Assembly (NCBI GenBank): GCA_002213445.1
Contig: NJIE01000010.1
Location: forward strand, 38,984-102,983
DNA: 64,000 nucleotides
DNA from: Xenophilus sp. AP218F
GTDB taxonomy: Bacteria; Pseudomonadota; Gammaproteobacteria; Burkholderiales; Chromobacteriaceae
Reading direction: 5' to 3'
Shown here in pieces: positions 1 through 8,535 of the stretch. The notes beneath the pieces were generated by a model. The model did not search any database. It saw only the letters and a program-made list of their open reading frames with translations, and was not told the origin of the DNA. The number at the start of each line of letters is the position of its first letter. Positions within the stretch are counted from its first letter, which is position 1. Made by a program: the position numbers and the translations under genes.

Positions 1-340
1 CGGCGATCAAACTGGCGGGTTCGAAAGGTTTGAGCAGGTAGTGCGCCGCGCCCGACCTCAGCAGTTCGATGGCGCGCTCGATGACGCCGTAAGCCGTCAT
101 CAGGATGAAGGGCACGCCGGGATAGGACTTCTTGACTTCCTCAAACAGCGTATAGCCGTCCATCGGCGCCATTTGCGCGTCGGAAATGACCAGACCGACC
201 GGGGCCTGCCGCAACTGCTGCAGGGCGGTCTTGCCGTCGGCGGCCTCCACTGTCGGATAACCGGCCAGGGACAGGGTGTCGACGATGGCCTCTCGCAAGT
301 CGGCGTCGTCCTCCACCACCAGAATGGGTAAAAACTTCAT
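1..340 (-). CDS. FleR/FlrC-like response regulator, N-terminal receiver part (cut by window edge)
   Basis: The first 113 residues are visible, starting at the ATG at 340-338; the rest lies left of the window. They form a CheY-type receiver with acidic pair D11/D12, phospho-acceptor D54 (in VISDAQM) and K104 (in LLKPFE). The stretch MTAYG...ERAIELLRSGA before the KPFE motif is typical of the FleR/FlrC branch of NtrC-family activators, which carry a sigma-54 AAA+ domain and a Fis helix-turn-helix after the receiver. Those domains are not visible, so the class is inferred. It lies 33 bp after the CheB-like gene on the same strand and probably shares its transcript. Confidence 0.72.
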   Translation of the reverse strand, partial: MKFLPILVVEDDADLREAIVDTLSLAGYPTVEAADGKTALQQLRQAPVGLVISDAQMAPMDGYTLFEEVKKSYPGVPFILMTAYGVIERAIELLRSGAAHYLLKPFEPASLIA

Positions 341-373
341 GGTCGCAGGCGCTTCTTCAAAGTCTCAAAGGGT

Positions 374-1069
374 TCAGATGGCCGGCTGGCGCTGATGGGC
401 CAGCACGATCAGGCGGGAGGCGATGCCGGAGAGCGGCAGCACCTCGTGGGCGGCGCCGACGGCTATCGCTTCCTTGGGCATGCCGAACACCACGCAGCTG
501 GCCTCGTCCTGGGCGATGTTCCAGGCGCCCGACTGGCGCAGCTCCAGCATGCCGGCCGCGCCGTCGCGCCCCATGCCGGTCAGGATCACGCCGATGCAGT
601 GCTTGCCCACCAGATTGGCCGCGGAACGGAACAGCACGTCCACCGACGGACGGTGGCGATTGACCGCCGGGCCGGGGTTGAGGCTGATGCTGTAGCCTAT
701 CGTCGAGGCCGGCTTGATCAGCAGGTGCGAATGGCCCGGCGCGATGTAGACCGTGCCCGGCTGCAGGCGCTCGTTGTCCTCGGCTTCCTTGACGCGCAGC
801 TGACACAGCGAGTCCAGCCGCGCGGCGAAGGACTGGGTGAACATCTCCGGCATGTGCTGGGTGATCAGGATCGGCGGCATGATGGCCGGCAGGCCGGTCA
901 GCAGGGTGCGCAAGGCCTCGGTTCCCCCGGTGGAAGAGCCGATGACGATGACCATCTGGCTGGTCAGCGGCGTGCCGCCCTTCTTGCGCGGCAGGATCAC
1001 GTCTGCGGTATTGCTGGGGGCAATGTCCAGCGGAGCTCTTTTTGCAGTCTCCTTGGGGGAAAGAGGCAT
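374..1069 (-). CDS. Stand-alone CheB-type protein-glutamate methylesterase
   Basis: This 231-residue protein corresponds to the catalytic half of CheB, which removes methyl groups from chemoreceptor glutamates. The catalytic triad is visible: S46 in GSSTGG, H72 in QHMP and D169 in GMGRDG. The usual N-terminal receiver domain is replaced by about 35 unstructured-looking residues, so the enzyme cannot be phosphorylated in cis. The start is preceded by an AAGGTAAAGTC ribosome-binding region. It lies 41 bp after the tyrosine phosphatase gene and 33 bp before the response-regulator gene. The separate receiver next door might act with it, but that is inference. No cheR or cheA is in the window. Confidence 0.85.
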   Translation of the reverse strand: MPLSPKETAKRAPLDIAPSNTADVILPRKKGGTPLTSQMVIVIGSSTGGTEALRTLLTGLPAIMPPILITQHMPEMFTQSFAARLDSLCQLRVKEAEDNERLQPGTVYIAPGHSHLLIKPASTIGYSISLNPGPAVNRHRPSVDVLFRSAANLVGKHCIGVILTGMGRDGAAGMLELRQSGAWNIAQDEASCVVFGMPKEAIAVGAAHEVLPLSGIASRLIVLAHQRQPAI

Positions 1070-1110
1070 GACTTTACCTTGCAGACATTAAGGATAATTT
1101 TTTTGCTAGC

Positions 1111-1641
1111 TTAGCAGGAGTTGCCGGTTTCAGGCAGCCCTTCCCCGCCCGCCGCAGCGTCTCTCTCGCCGCCAATGCGCGCGAGCCAGGCGTCGCAGCC
1201 GGACTCCAGCATATCCAGGACATGCTCGAAACCGCGGCTGCCGCCGTAATACGGGTCGGGCACATCGCACCCCGGGGCGACTAGCTCCAGCATCAGATGC
1301 AGTCGGGAGCGCAGCGCTTCCGGACAACGCTGACGCAAAACCGCCAGATTGTCGTGATCGGCCGCCAGAATCAGATCGAAGCTGGAAAAATCGGCCGCGT
1401 GCACCTGCCGGGCGCGCAAAGCGCTCAAGTCGTAGCCGCGCCGGGCCGCGGCGGCCGCGCTGCGCTCGTCCGGCGCTTCGCCTACGTGATAGCCGTGGGT
1501 GCCGGCGGAATCCACCCGGACCTTGCCTTCCAGCCCGGCCGCGCGCAGTTTGGCTCGCATCACGCCTTCGGCCGTCGGCGAGCGGCAGATGTTTCCATGG
1601 CAGACGAACAAGATGGAGCGGACGGCCTGCATCGCGTTCAT
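1111..1641 (-). CDS. Low-molecular-weight protein-tyrosine phosphatase
   Basis: A 176-residue cytoplasmic phosphatase of the arsenate-reductase/LMW-PTP fold. The phosphate-binding loop CHGNICR (C14 to R20) follows a hydrophobic strand, and the general-acid Asp sits in DPYYGG. The open frame extends far upstream, but the ATG at 1641 is chosen because AAGGAG lies just before it and homology begins there. The start overlaps the stop codon of the LysR gene (ATGA), implying translational coupling. The family dephosphorylates tyrosine kinases of exopolysaccharide export or small phosphorylated metabolites; nothing nearby shows which. The C-terminus (after about residue 155) is a glycine-rich tail. 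Confidence 0.88.
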   Translation of the reverse strand: MNAMQAVRSILFVCHGNICRSPTAEGVMRAKLRAAGLEGKVRVDSAGTHGYHVGEAPDERSAAAAARRGYDLSALRARQVHAADFSSFDLILAADHDNLAVLRQRCPEALRSRLHLMLELVAPGCDVPDPYYGGSRGFEHVLDMLESGCDAWLARIGGERDAAAGGEGLPETGNSC

Positions 1642-2576
1642 GGCGACTCCTTGGCTGGATGGTGAGTGAGTTGATATACCAGACTTTGCAACGGCTGGCG
1701 CATGGCCAGCACCATTTGCCACAAGCGTTCCGCCGCCGGCGACAAGGTGCGGTTGCGCCGGCGGATCAGCACGATGCGCCGGCTTTCGCGCGGCAGCAGC
1801 GGCCTCAGCCGCAGCGCGCTGCCTTGCGGCAGGGGCAGCGCCAGGCCCGGCGTCACGCTGACGCCGATGCCGGCTTCCACCATGCGGAACACCGATTGCG
1901 AGTGGCCCAGCTGCTGCGCCACCGGGCAATGCACGCCGTAGCGGCGCAGCATGCCGTCGATCAGCGGCCGGCTGCCGGAGCTGCCGTCCAGCAGCACCAA
2001 GGCCTGGCCGCTCAACGCGGCCCACGGCACGGCGGCCTGCGCCGCCAGCGGATGATCCTGGCGGCAGACCAGCCAGAAATCGTCCACCAGGACGGTTTCC
2101 TGATACAAGTCGTCGCAGCCGTCCGGCTCCACCACCAGACCGAAATCGACATCGCCGCCGCGCACCGCCGCCACGTTCAGGCGCTGCACCTGATCGTGCA
2201 GATGCAGCTGGATTTGCGGGTAGCGTTGCCGGCAAGCGGCGATGATGCCCGGCATCAGGCTGGCGGACAAGGTGGGGCTGCTGGCGACGTGGACGCTGCC
2301 CATCGCCTGCTCGCCCTGCTTGCGCGCGCTGTGCAGCACTTCGTCCAGTTCGCCCAGCACCCGTTCCAGCTTGAGCTGCAGCTGGCGGCCGGCCTCGGTC
2401 AGCACCACTTCGCGGGTGGTGCGGTCCAGCAGGCGCAGCTCCAGCGTCGACTCCAGCTCGCGAATGGCGCGGCTGACCGCCGGCTGGGTCAGGCCCAGCT
2501 GCTCGCCGGCGCGGCTGAAACCCGCCTCGCCCGCCACCGCCAGAAACACCCGCAATTGACGCAGCGTGATATTCAT
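1638..2576 (-). CDS. LysR-family transcriptional regulator
   Basis: The 312-residue protein has a standard LysR winged helix at residues 1-60 (MNITLRQLRVFLAVAGEAGF, then TQPAVSRAIRELE), followed by a substrate-binding-like effector domain. It is divergent from an SBF-like transporter gene 89 bp away, the usual arrangement in which a LysR protein controls its neighbour and itself. The intergenic region is AT-rich. Its 3' end overlaps the phosphatase start by 4 bp, so both are made from one message. The effector cannot be read from sequence. Confidence 0.9.
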   Translation of the reverse strand: MNITLRQLRVFLAVAGEAGFSRAGEQLGLTQPAVSRAIRELESTLELRLLDRTTREVVLTEAGRQLQLKLERVLGELDEVLHSARKQGEQAMGSVHVASSPTLSASLMPGIIAACRQRYPQIQLHLHDQVQRLNVAAVRGGDVDFGLVVEPDGCDDLYQETVLVDDFWLVCRQDHPLAAQAAVPWAALSGQALVLLDGSSGSRPLIDGMLRRYGVHCPVAQQLGHSQSVFRMVEAGIGVSVTPGLALPLPQGSALRLRPLLPRESRRIVLIRRRNRTLSPAAERLWQMVLAMRQPLQSLVYQLTHHPAKESP

Positions 2577-2665
2577 AATTTTACGATATGAATTGATCAG
2601 ATAAATACATTTGTATTCTGAATTCGGCTCGGTTTCAATATCGTCATCGCAACGGACCCGCCGCC

Positions 2666-3652
2666 ATGCCCAAACTGCTCGACTCCTTCACCCTGTCCCT
2701 GCTGGCCACCGTGACGCTGGCCAGCCTGCTGCCCTGCTCCGGCGAGGCCGCGCATGCTTTCAACCTGATCGCCAATCTGGCCATCGCCCTGCTGTTTTTC
2801 CTGCACGGCGCCAAACTGTCGCGCGAGGCCGTGCTGGCCGGCATCGGCCACTGGCGCTTGCACCTGACCGTGCTGGCCTGCACCTTCGCGCTGTTCCCGG
2901 CGCTGGGCTTGCTGCTCAAGCCGGCGCTCAGTCCGCTGGTGACGCCGGAGCTGTACCTGGGCGTCCTCTATCTGTGCATGCTGCCGTCCACCGTGCAGTC
3001 GTCCATCGCCTTCACCGCCATGGCGCAGGGCAATGTGCCGGCCGCCATCTGCAGCGCCACCGCCTCCAACCTGCTGGGGATCGTCCTCACGCCGCTGCTG
3101 GTGGGCTGGCTGGTGATCCGCCACGACGGGGCGGGCCAAGGCCTGTCTTCCGCGTTCGACATCGTCTACCAGCTATTGCTGCCCTTCATCGCCGGCCAGA
3201 TCGCCCGCCGCTGGATAGGCCGCTGGGTGGACCGGCGCAAGGCCCTGCTCAAATACGTGGACCAAGGGTCCATCCTGCTGGTGGTATACACCGCTTTCAG
3301 CGCGGCGGTGATCAGCGGCCTGTGGCGGCAAACGCCGCCGCAGGCGCTGCTTGGATTGCTGGCGGTCAACGGCGCGTTGCTCGGCTTGCTGCTGGCGCTG
3401 ACCACGCTGCTTGGCAGGCGGCTGGGCTTCAATCGCGAAGACCGGATCACCATCCTGTTTTGCGGCTCCAAGAAAAGCCTGGCCAGCGGCGTGCCGATGG
3501 CCAAGGTGATCTTCGCCGGCCACCCTGTCGGCGCCATCGTGCTGCCCCTGATGCTGTTCCACCAGATTCAGCTGATGGCGTGCGCGCTGCTGGCGCAGCG
3601 TTTCCGCCGCCGGCACGCGGCGGGCGGACAAGAAAAATCCCCGGCGGCGTAG
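2666..3652 (+). CDS. SBF-like (bile acid:sodium symporter family) membrane transporter, YfeH type
   Basis: This 328-residue inner-membrane protein has about ten hydrophobic segments and the layout of the SBF-like family, including AIALLFFLHGAKLSREA near residue 40 and the conserved FCGSKKSLASGVPMAK segment near residue 270. The family contains sodium-coupled organic anion carriers; substrates of the YfeH/SBF-like branch are mostly unknown. It is transcribed away from the LysR gene, its likely regulator. Its last codons overlap a hairpin that looks like the terminator of the convergent YCII gene. Confidence 0.82.
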   Translation: MPKLLDSFTLSLLATVTLASLLPCSGEAAHAFNLIANLAIALLFFLHGAKLSREAVLAGIGHWRLHLTVLACTFALFPALGLLLKPALSPLVTPELYLGVLYLCMLPSTVQSSIAFTAMAQGNVPAAICSATASNLLGIVLTPLLVGWLVIRHDGAGQGLSSAFDIVYQLLLPFIAGQIARRWIGRWVDRRKALLKYVDQGSILLVVYTAFSAAVISGLWRQTPPQALLGLLAVNGALLGLLLALTTLLGRRLGFNREDRITILFCGSKKSLASGVPMAKVIFAGHPVGAIVLPLMLFHQIQLMACALLAQRFRRRHAAGGQEKSPAA

Positions 3653-3664
3653 CGGCGCGGGGAT
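3633..3664 (-). terminator. Rho-independent terminator for the YCII gene
   Basis: On the minus strand ATCCCCG (3664-3658) pairs with CGGGGAT (3643-3637) around a GC-rich interior, and a five-T run follows. It lies about 60 bp past the YCII stop and inside the end of the convergent transporter gene. Confidence 0.55.
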
Positions 3665-3724
3665 GGTTGAACAGCGTTTCAAGGCTGAGACAGCGCTTGC
3701 AACGCCGCCCCGAACCGCCAGCCC

Positions 3725-4093
3725 TCAGTTCAAATCCGCGGCTTGATACAAGGGCCGGATTTCAATCTCGCAAGGCGCAGGCATCGGATTGGGGCAACGC
3801 CGCGCCCAGGCCAGCGCGTCGTCCATGTCCTTGACCTCCCACAGCCAGAAGCCGGCCACCAGGTCGCGGGCCGGGGCGAACGGCCCGTCGGTCACCGTGC
3901 GGTTTGGCCCGTCAAACGCGATGCGCTTGCCGCAAGAGGAAGGCTTGAGGCCGTCGGCGGCGATCAGGACGCCGGCCTGGCTCAGCTCCTGATTGAATTT
4001 GCCCATGGCCTCGAGCATTTCGATTGACCAAGCGGACGGTGAAAATCCCTTTTCGCTGTCTTCGGTCGCCTTTATCAACACCATGACGCGCAT
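3725..4093 (-). CDS. YCII/DGPF-domain protein
   Basis: A 122-residue protein of the YCII-related superfamily with the DGPF motif (TDGPFAPARDLVAGFWLWEV) near residue 90. It starts MRVMVLIKATEDSEKG, a typical family start, after a strong AGGAGG site. Proteins of this branch usually sit beside ECF sigma factors and VOC proteins; here the VOC protein is next door but no sigma factor is visible. The biochemical activity of the family is not established. Confidence 0.85.
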   Translation of the reverse strand: MRVMVLIKATEDSEKGFSPSAWSIEMLEAMGKFNQELSQAGVLIAADGLKPSSCGKRIAFDGPNRTVTDGPFAPARDLVAGFWLWEVKDMDDALAWARRCPNPMPAPCEIEIRPLYQAADLN

Positions 4094-4183
4094 GTTCCGG
4101 TTCCTCCTGATGGTTGGCCCATAGCGGGCGCAAGGCCAGCATGGCCGGCCAGGGCGCGCGACCGATGGTCGCGCGCCCTGATT

Positions 4184-4570
4184 TCAGTACGGCCCGTCAA
4201 TCAGACGCTCCGACAGCCACCAGAGATTGCCAAACGGGTCCCGGATGCCGCCTTGCCTGTCGTGGTAAGGCATATCGGCCACGTCCATGATCTTGACGCC
4301 CCCCGCCTGCAACGCCCGCGCCATGGCCTCATCGGCATTTTCGACATATAGGTAACAGGAAGCCGCCATGGCGGGAAACTCTGCGGAGGCCTCGCTTGCC
4401 ATGATTGTGGAATCGCCCAGCCGGACTTGGGCGTTGGCGATGCGATTGCCATTCAGGTGACGGCAAACCTCCTCGCCGCCCAGCCCGGCAACGAGAAACG
4501 CGATGAAACCCGCGGCGTCATCCACAAAGAAATACGGGGTGACGGTGTTGAATCCTGGGGGAATGCGCAT
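4184..4570 (-). CDS. VOC-family (glyoxalase/bleomycin-resistance fold, PhnB-like) protein
   Basis: A 128-residue protein with the two-module VOC fold: VTPYFFVDDAAGFIAFLV at the N-terminus and the closing motif GGIRDPFGNLWWLSE. The ATG at 4570 is chosen because GGAGG lies just upstream; an in-frame upstream ATG would add 19 residues without family resemblance. VOC proteins of the PhnB/YraM-like branch bind metals or small molecules, but no substrate can be assigned. It lies upstream of the YCII gene on the same strand, 90 bp away. The gap contains a perfect 12-bp-stem hairpin (4151-4179) without a T-run. Confidence 0.82.
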   Translation of the reverse strand: MRIPPGFNTVTPYFFVDDAAGFIAFLVAGLGGEEVCRHLNGNRIANAQVRLGDSTIMASEASAEFPAMAASCYLYVENADEAMARALQAGGVKIMDVADMPYHDRQGGIRDPFGNLWWLSERLIDGPY

Positions 4571-4780
4571 ATGCCCTCCGTTGATCGCGCGGGGTCTCTG
4601 GCCCCGCAAACACGATGACAGCATCACTTCCGCACGTTGCCGGCAGGCCGTGACGCAAGCGGCCTGCCCGGCGCGACGTTTGAGGCCAGGCGAGCCAAGG
4701 CAGGGAACGCCCGGCGCGCAACGCAGGGTTTTGCTGGCCGCTCCAGGCGCGCATGGTACGCTACCCCGCGCGGCGAGAAG

Positions 4781-6793
4781 TTACAGCTCTCCCAGCCAGG
4801 CTTTTTCCTTGAGCGCCTTGAGCTCGTCGCGGATGCGGGCGGCTTTCTCGAATTCCAGATTGCGCGCCGCCTCCTGCATTTCCTTCTCCAGACGCTTGAT
4901 TTCCTTGGCCAGCGATTTTTCGTCCATCATCGCCACCCGCGCCTCGTCCACCAGCTTCTTGCGCTCGTCCTCCACGCTGTAGACGCCGTCGATGATGTCC
5001 TTGATCTTCTTCTCCACGCCCTTGGGCGTGATGCCGTGTTCCAGATTGAAAGCGATCTGCTTGGCTCGGCGACGCTCGGTTTCGTCCATCGCCCGCCGCA
5101 TGGAATCGGTAATGCGGTCGGCGTAGAGCAAGGCGCGGCCGTGCAGGTTGCGCGCGGCGCGGCCTATGGTCTGGATCAGCGAGCGGTCGGAGCGCAGGAA
5201 GCCTTCCTTGTCGGCGTCCAGGATCGCCACCAGGCTCACCTCCGGGATATCCAGCCCTTCGCGCAACAGGTTGATGCCGATCAGCACGTCGAACATGCCC
5301 AGCCGCAAGTCGCGAAGGATTTCCACCCGCTCCACGGTGTCGATGTCGGAGTGCAGGTAGCGCACCTTGATGCCGTGTTCGGTGTAGTAATCGGCCAGCT
5401 GCTCGGCCATGCGCTTGGTGAGCGTGGTGACCAGCACCCGCTCGTTGCGCTCCATGCGCAACCGGATTTCGGACAGCAGGTCGTCCACCTGGGTGGCCAC
5501 CGGCCGGATTTCGATCTCCGGGTCCACCAGGCCGGTCGGCCGCACCACCTGTTCCACCACCTGGCCGGCGTGTTCCTTCTCGTAGGCCGCCGGCGTGGCG
5601 GAAACGAAGACGGTTTGCGGCATCAGCCGTTCAAACTCGTGGAACTTGAGCGGCCGGTTGTCGGCGGCGGACGGCAGGCGGAAACCGTACTCCACCAGAT
5701 TGGCCTTGCGCGCGGCGTCGCCCTTGTACATCGCGCCCACCTGCGGCACGGTGACGTGGCTTTCGTCGATGAACATCAGCGCGTTCTTGGGCAGGTAGTC
5801 GATCAGCGTCGGCGGCGGATCGCCGGGGCCGCGGCCGGAGAAGTGGCGCGAGTAGTTCTCGATGCCCTTGCAGAACCCCATCTCGTACAGCATTTCCAGA
5901 TCGAAGCGGGTGCGCTGCTCGATGCGCTGCGCCTCCACCAGCTTGCCTTCCTTCAGATACCACTCGACGCGGCTGCGCAGCTCTTCCTTGATGTGCTCGC
6001 AGGCGCGCAGCACGGTGTCGCGCGGCGTGACGTAGTGGCTGGACGGGAACACCGTGTAACGGCCGACGCGCTGTTTGGTGACGCCGGTCAACGGATCGAA
6101 CAGCGTCAGCGTTTCCAACTCATCGTCGAACAGGCTCAGGCGCACCGCGGTGTCGCTGCTTTCGGCCGGGTAGATGTCGATGACGTCGCCGCGCACGCGG
6201 AACGTGCCGCGCGAGAAATCCATGTCGTTGCGGCTGTACTGCATCACGGTGAGGCGGCTGATGATGTCGCGCTGGGCGATTTTCTCGCCTTCCTTCAGAT
6301 GCAGGATCATCTGGTGGTAGTCGGAGGGGTCGCCGATACCGTAAATCGCCGACACGGTGGCGACGATGATGCAGTCGGGCCGCTCCAGAATCGACTTGGT
6401 GGCCGACAGCCGCATCTGCTCGATGTGCTCGTTGATGCTGGAGTCTTTCTCGATGAACAGGTCGCGGCTGGGAACGTAGGCTTCCGGCTGGTAGTAGTCG
6501 TAGTAGGACACGAAATACTCGACGGCGTTATGCGGGAAAAACTCGCGCATCTCGCTGTACAGCTGCGCCGCCAGCGTCTTGTTGTGCGCCATGATGATGG
6601 CCGGCCGCCCGGTCTGGGCGATGACGTTGGCCATGGTGTAGGTTTTGCCGGAACCGGTCACCCCCAGCAAAGTCTGGTAAGAGAGGCCGTCGGACAAACC
6701 TTCCACCAATTGGGCGATGGCGGCCGGCTGGTCGCCTGCCGGCGGAAACGGTTGCTTGAGCTGGAACGGGCTGTCGGGGAAAGTGAGCAACAT
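4781..6793 (-). CDS. uvrB: Excinuclease ABC subunit B
   Basis: The 670-residue protein is the damage-verifying helicase of nucleotide excision repair, working with UvrA and UvrC. Visible features are Walker A GVTGSGKT (residues 44-51), the beta-hairpin [12 protein letters not shown] near residue 100, the DE-box region LMFIDESH, helicase motif [11 protein letters not shown], and the C-terminal UvrC-binding UVR motif ([16 protein letters not shown]). Length matches the family (about 670). The frame extends upstream to 6910, but [12 protein letters not shown] is where homology begins. No clear Shine-Dalgarno and no convincing LexA operator were found upstream. Confidence 0.97.
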   Translation of the reverse strand: MLLTFPDSPFQLKQPFPPAGDQPAAIAQLVEGLSDGLSYQTLLGVTGSGKTYTMANVIAQTGRPAIIMAHNKTLAAQLYSEMREFFPHNAVEYFVSYYDYYQPEAYVPSRDLFIEKDSSINEHIEQMRLSATKSILERPDCIIVATVSAIYGIGDPSDYHQMILHLKEGEKIAQRDIISRLTVMQYSRNDMDFSRGTFRVRGDVIDIYPAESSDTAVRLSLFDDELETLTLFDPLTGVTKQRVGRYTVFPSSHYVTPRDTVLRACEHIKEELRSRVEWYLKEGKLVEAQRIEQRTRFDLEMLYEMGFCKGIENYSRHFSGRGPGDPPPTLIDYLPKNALMFIDESHVTVPQVGAMYKGDAARKANLVEYGFRLPSAADNRPLKFHEFERLMPQTVFVSATPAAYEKEHAGQVVEQVVRPTGLVDPEIEIRPVATQVDDLLSEIRLRMERNERVLVTTLTKRMAEQLADYYTEHGIKVRYLHSDIDTVERVEILRDLRLGMFDVLIGINLLREGLDIPEVSLVAILDADKEGFLRSDRSLIQTIGRAARNLHGRALLYADRITDSMRRAMDETERRRAKQIAFNLEHGITPKGVEKKIKDIIDGVYSVEDERKKLVDEARVAMMDEKSLAKEIKRLEKEMQEAARNLEFEKAARIRDELKALKEKAWLGEL

Positions 6794-7022
6794 GGCGTGG
6801 CCAGATGGGGGCAATCGGGTGATTTTACGCCGATAGCGCCACAATCTCACCCTTGATGTGCGGATTGTCTTTGCAACGCTGATTTTTTGCTCTACACAGT
6901 TTGATAACATTGTTTAAAATACAAGCGGGCTGATGAAGGGGCCGCTAGCAGCTGCGGATACGCTCCGCCTGGGCGGCGTCGGCTTCGTCCCTCCCCTCCA
7001 AACGCATACACTGGAGTGATGC

Positions 7023-7892
7023 ATGATCAAGAAAATCGCCAGCTTGCTGGTATCGGCGGCCCTGGCCATGCCGGTATTGGCAGGTTCCCCGCCGGGCGTG
7101 ATGGTAGCCAGCGAAATGGCCAGCCACAGCGTGCCGCGGCTCAATTCCCACTCGGTGCTGGTGCTCAACGGCGTCACCGGCGAGCCGCTTTATGAAAAGA
7201 ACATCCACCAGCGCATGCCCATCGCGTCCATCACCAAGCTGATGACCGCCATGGTGCTGCTGGACTCCGGCGTTTCGCTCGACCAGGCGGTGACGGTGTC
7301 GGACGCGGAAATCGACCGCCTCAAGCACACCACCTCGCGCCTGGCGGTGGGCACCACCCTCAGCCGCAAGGAAATGCTGCTTCTGGCGCTGATGTCGTCA
7401 GAAAACCGCGCCGCGGCGACGCTGGCGCGCACCGCGCTGCCCGGCGGCACGGCCACCTTCGTCGAGCGCATGAACCGCAAGGCGCAAAGCCTGGGCATGA
7501 CGGAAACCGAATTCCACGACGCCACCGGCCTCGACATGCGCAACACGTCCACCGCCGCCGACCTGGCCAAGATGGTCAAAGCCGCGCAAAAGTACCCGCT
7601 GATCCGCGCCTTTACCACCACCGAGAAACACGAGATCGTTTCCGTCCGCAACCGCACGCTGCAGTACAAGAACAGCAACGCGCTGGTGCGGGAGGGCAAC
7701 TGGGACATCGCCCTGCAAAAAACCGGCTACATCCAGGAAGCCGGCCGCTGCATGGTGCTGCAGGCGACGGTGGGCTCGCAGCCGCTGATCATCGTGCTGC
7801 TCGCCGCGGGCGCCAGTTCGGCGCGCGTCAACGACGCCAAGAACATCAAGACCTGGCTGGAAGCCCATCCGGGCAGCTGGCTGGCGGGCTGA
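7023..7892 (+). CDS. pbpG: D-alanyl-D-alanine endopeptidase (PBP7 type)
   Basis: A 289-residue periplasmic penicillin-binding protein that cleaves peptidoglycan cross-links. It has an N-terminal signal peptide (cleavage near residue 20) and the three active-site motifs of the S11 family: SITK, SEN (within MSSENRAA) and KTG (QKTGYIQEAG). It is shorter than the DacA-type carboxypeptidases and lacks their C-terminal amphipathic anchor. GGAGTGATGC precedes the ATG. The gene stands alone, divergent from uvrB, and ends in a terminator. Confidence 0.93.
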   Translation: MIKKIASLLVSAALAMPVLAGSPPGVMVASEMASHSVPRLNSHSVLVLNGVTGEPLYEKNIHQRMPIASITKLMTAMVLLDSGVSLDQAVTVSDAEIDRLKHTTSRLAVGTTLSRKEMLLLALMSSENRAAATLARTALPGGTATFVERMNRKAQSLGMTETEFHDATGLDMRNTSTAADLAKMVKAAQKYPLIRAFTTTEKHEIVSVRNRTLQYKNSNALVREGNWDIALQKTGYIQEAGRCMVLQATVGSQPLIIVLLAAGASSARVNDAKNIKTWLEAHPGSWLAG

Positions 7893-7912
7893 GGCCCGTC
7901 CGCCACGCCCAG

Positions 7913-7935
7913 GCCGCGCATCGCGCGGCTTTTTT
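7913..7935 (+). terminator. Rho-independent terminator after pbpG
   Basis: GCCGCGC and GCGCGGC form a perfect 7-bp stem with a 3-nt loop, followed by six T. It lies 20 bp after the pbpG stop. Confidence 0.85.
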
Positions 7936-7981
7936 CATGGCAAAATGGCGTTTCAGCGACATAAGAAGAGCCGCCCCAGCC

Positions 7982-8464
7982 ATGGATATCCAGATTCAGC
8001 CGGCGCGTCTTGCCGACGCGCCGCAAATCCTCGCTTTCATCGCCGAACTGGCCCGCTACGAACGCGCCGAACACGAAGTCAGCGCCAGCCTCGCGGACAT
8101 AGAACGGACGCTGTTCGGCCCGGAAGCCGTGGCCAAGGCGCTGGTCTGCCGCGTGGACGACCAGCCGGCCGGCTTCGCCGTCTACTTCATGACCTACTCC
8201 ACTTGGCTCGGCAAAAACGGGCTGTATCTGGAGGACCTGTACATCTCGCCGGCCTTTCGCGGCTGCGGCGCGGGCAAGGCGCTCTTGCGCCATCTGGCGC
8301 GGCTGGCGCACGACGGCGGCTGCGGCCGCTTCGAGTGGAGCGTGCTGGACTGGAATCAGCCGGCGATAGATTTCTATCAATCGTTTGGCGCCGCGCCGCA
8401 GGCCGAATGGGTGCGCTACCGGCTGGCCGGAGAGGATTTGCGCCGTTTCGCGCGGGATGAGTGA
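7982..8464 (+). CDS. GNAT-family N-acetyltransferase
   Basis: A 160-residue GNAT enzyme using acetyl-CoA. Motif A is clear: LEDLYISPAFRGCGAGKALL, with the pyrophosphate-binding R-x-x-G-x-G/A loop, followed by WSVLDWNQPAIDFYQSFGA, which is typical of the diamine/spermidine acetyltransferase-like (SAT) branch. An upstream ATG at 7937 would put the start right against the pbpG terminator, so the ATG at 7982 is preferred. The substrate is unknown, although a small amine is plausible from the branch. Confidence 0.85.
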   Translation: MDIQIQPARLADAPQILAFIAELARYERAEHEVSASLADIERTLFGPEAVAKALVCRVDDQPAGFAVYFMTYSTWLGKNGLYLEDLYISPAFRGCGAGKALLRHLARLAHDGGCGRFEWSVLDWNQPAIDFYQSFGAAPQAEWVRYRLAGEDLRRFARDE

Positions 8465-8477
8465 GCGCCGCGCTCCC

Positions 8478-8508
8478 AAAAAAATGGCTCCCCGTTATCC
8501 GGGGAGCC
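8478..8508 (-). terminator. Rho-independent terminator for the chemoreceptor gene
   Basis: A 9-bp perfect stem (GGCTCCCCG with CGGGGAGCC, 5-nt loop) is followed on the minus strand by a seven-T run. It lies 28 bp past the chemoreceptor stop. Confidence 0.85.
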
Positions 8509-8535
8509 GCTCTCTGCTCGATTCAAGGCAAGCGC

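Noticed and set aside
4151..4179. Perfect 12-bp-stem hairpin between the VOC and YCII genes as a terminator
   Set aside because: No T-run follows on either strand (GGCCGGCC on one side), so termination is not supported; it may be a processing or stability element.
6794..7022. LexA operator upstream of uvrB
   Set aside because: No CTG-N10-CAG site or close variant was found in the divergent uvrB-pbpG region.
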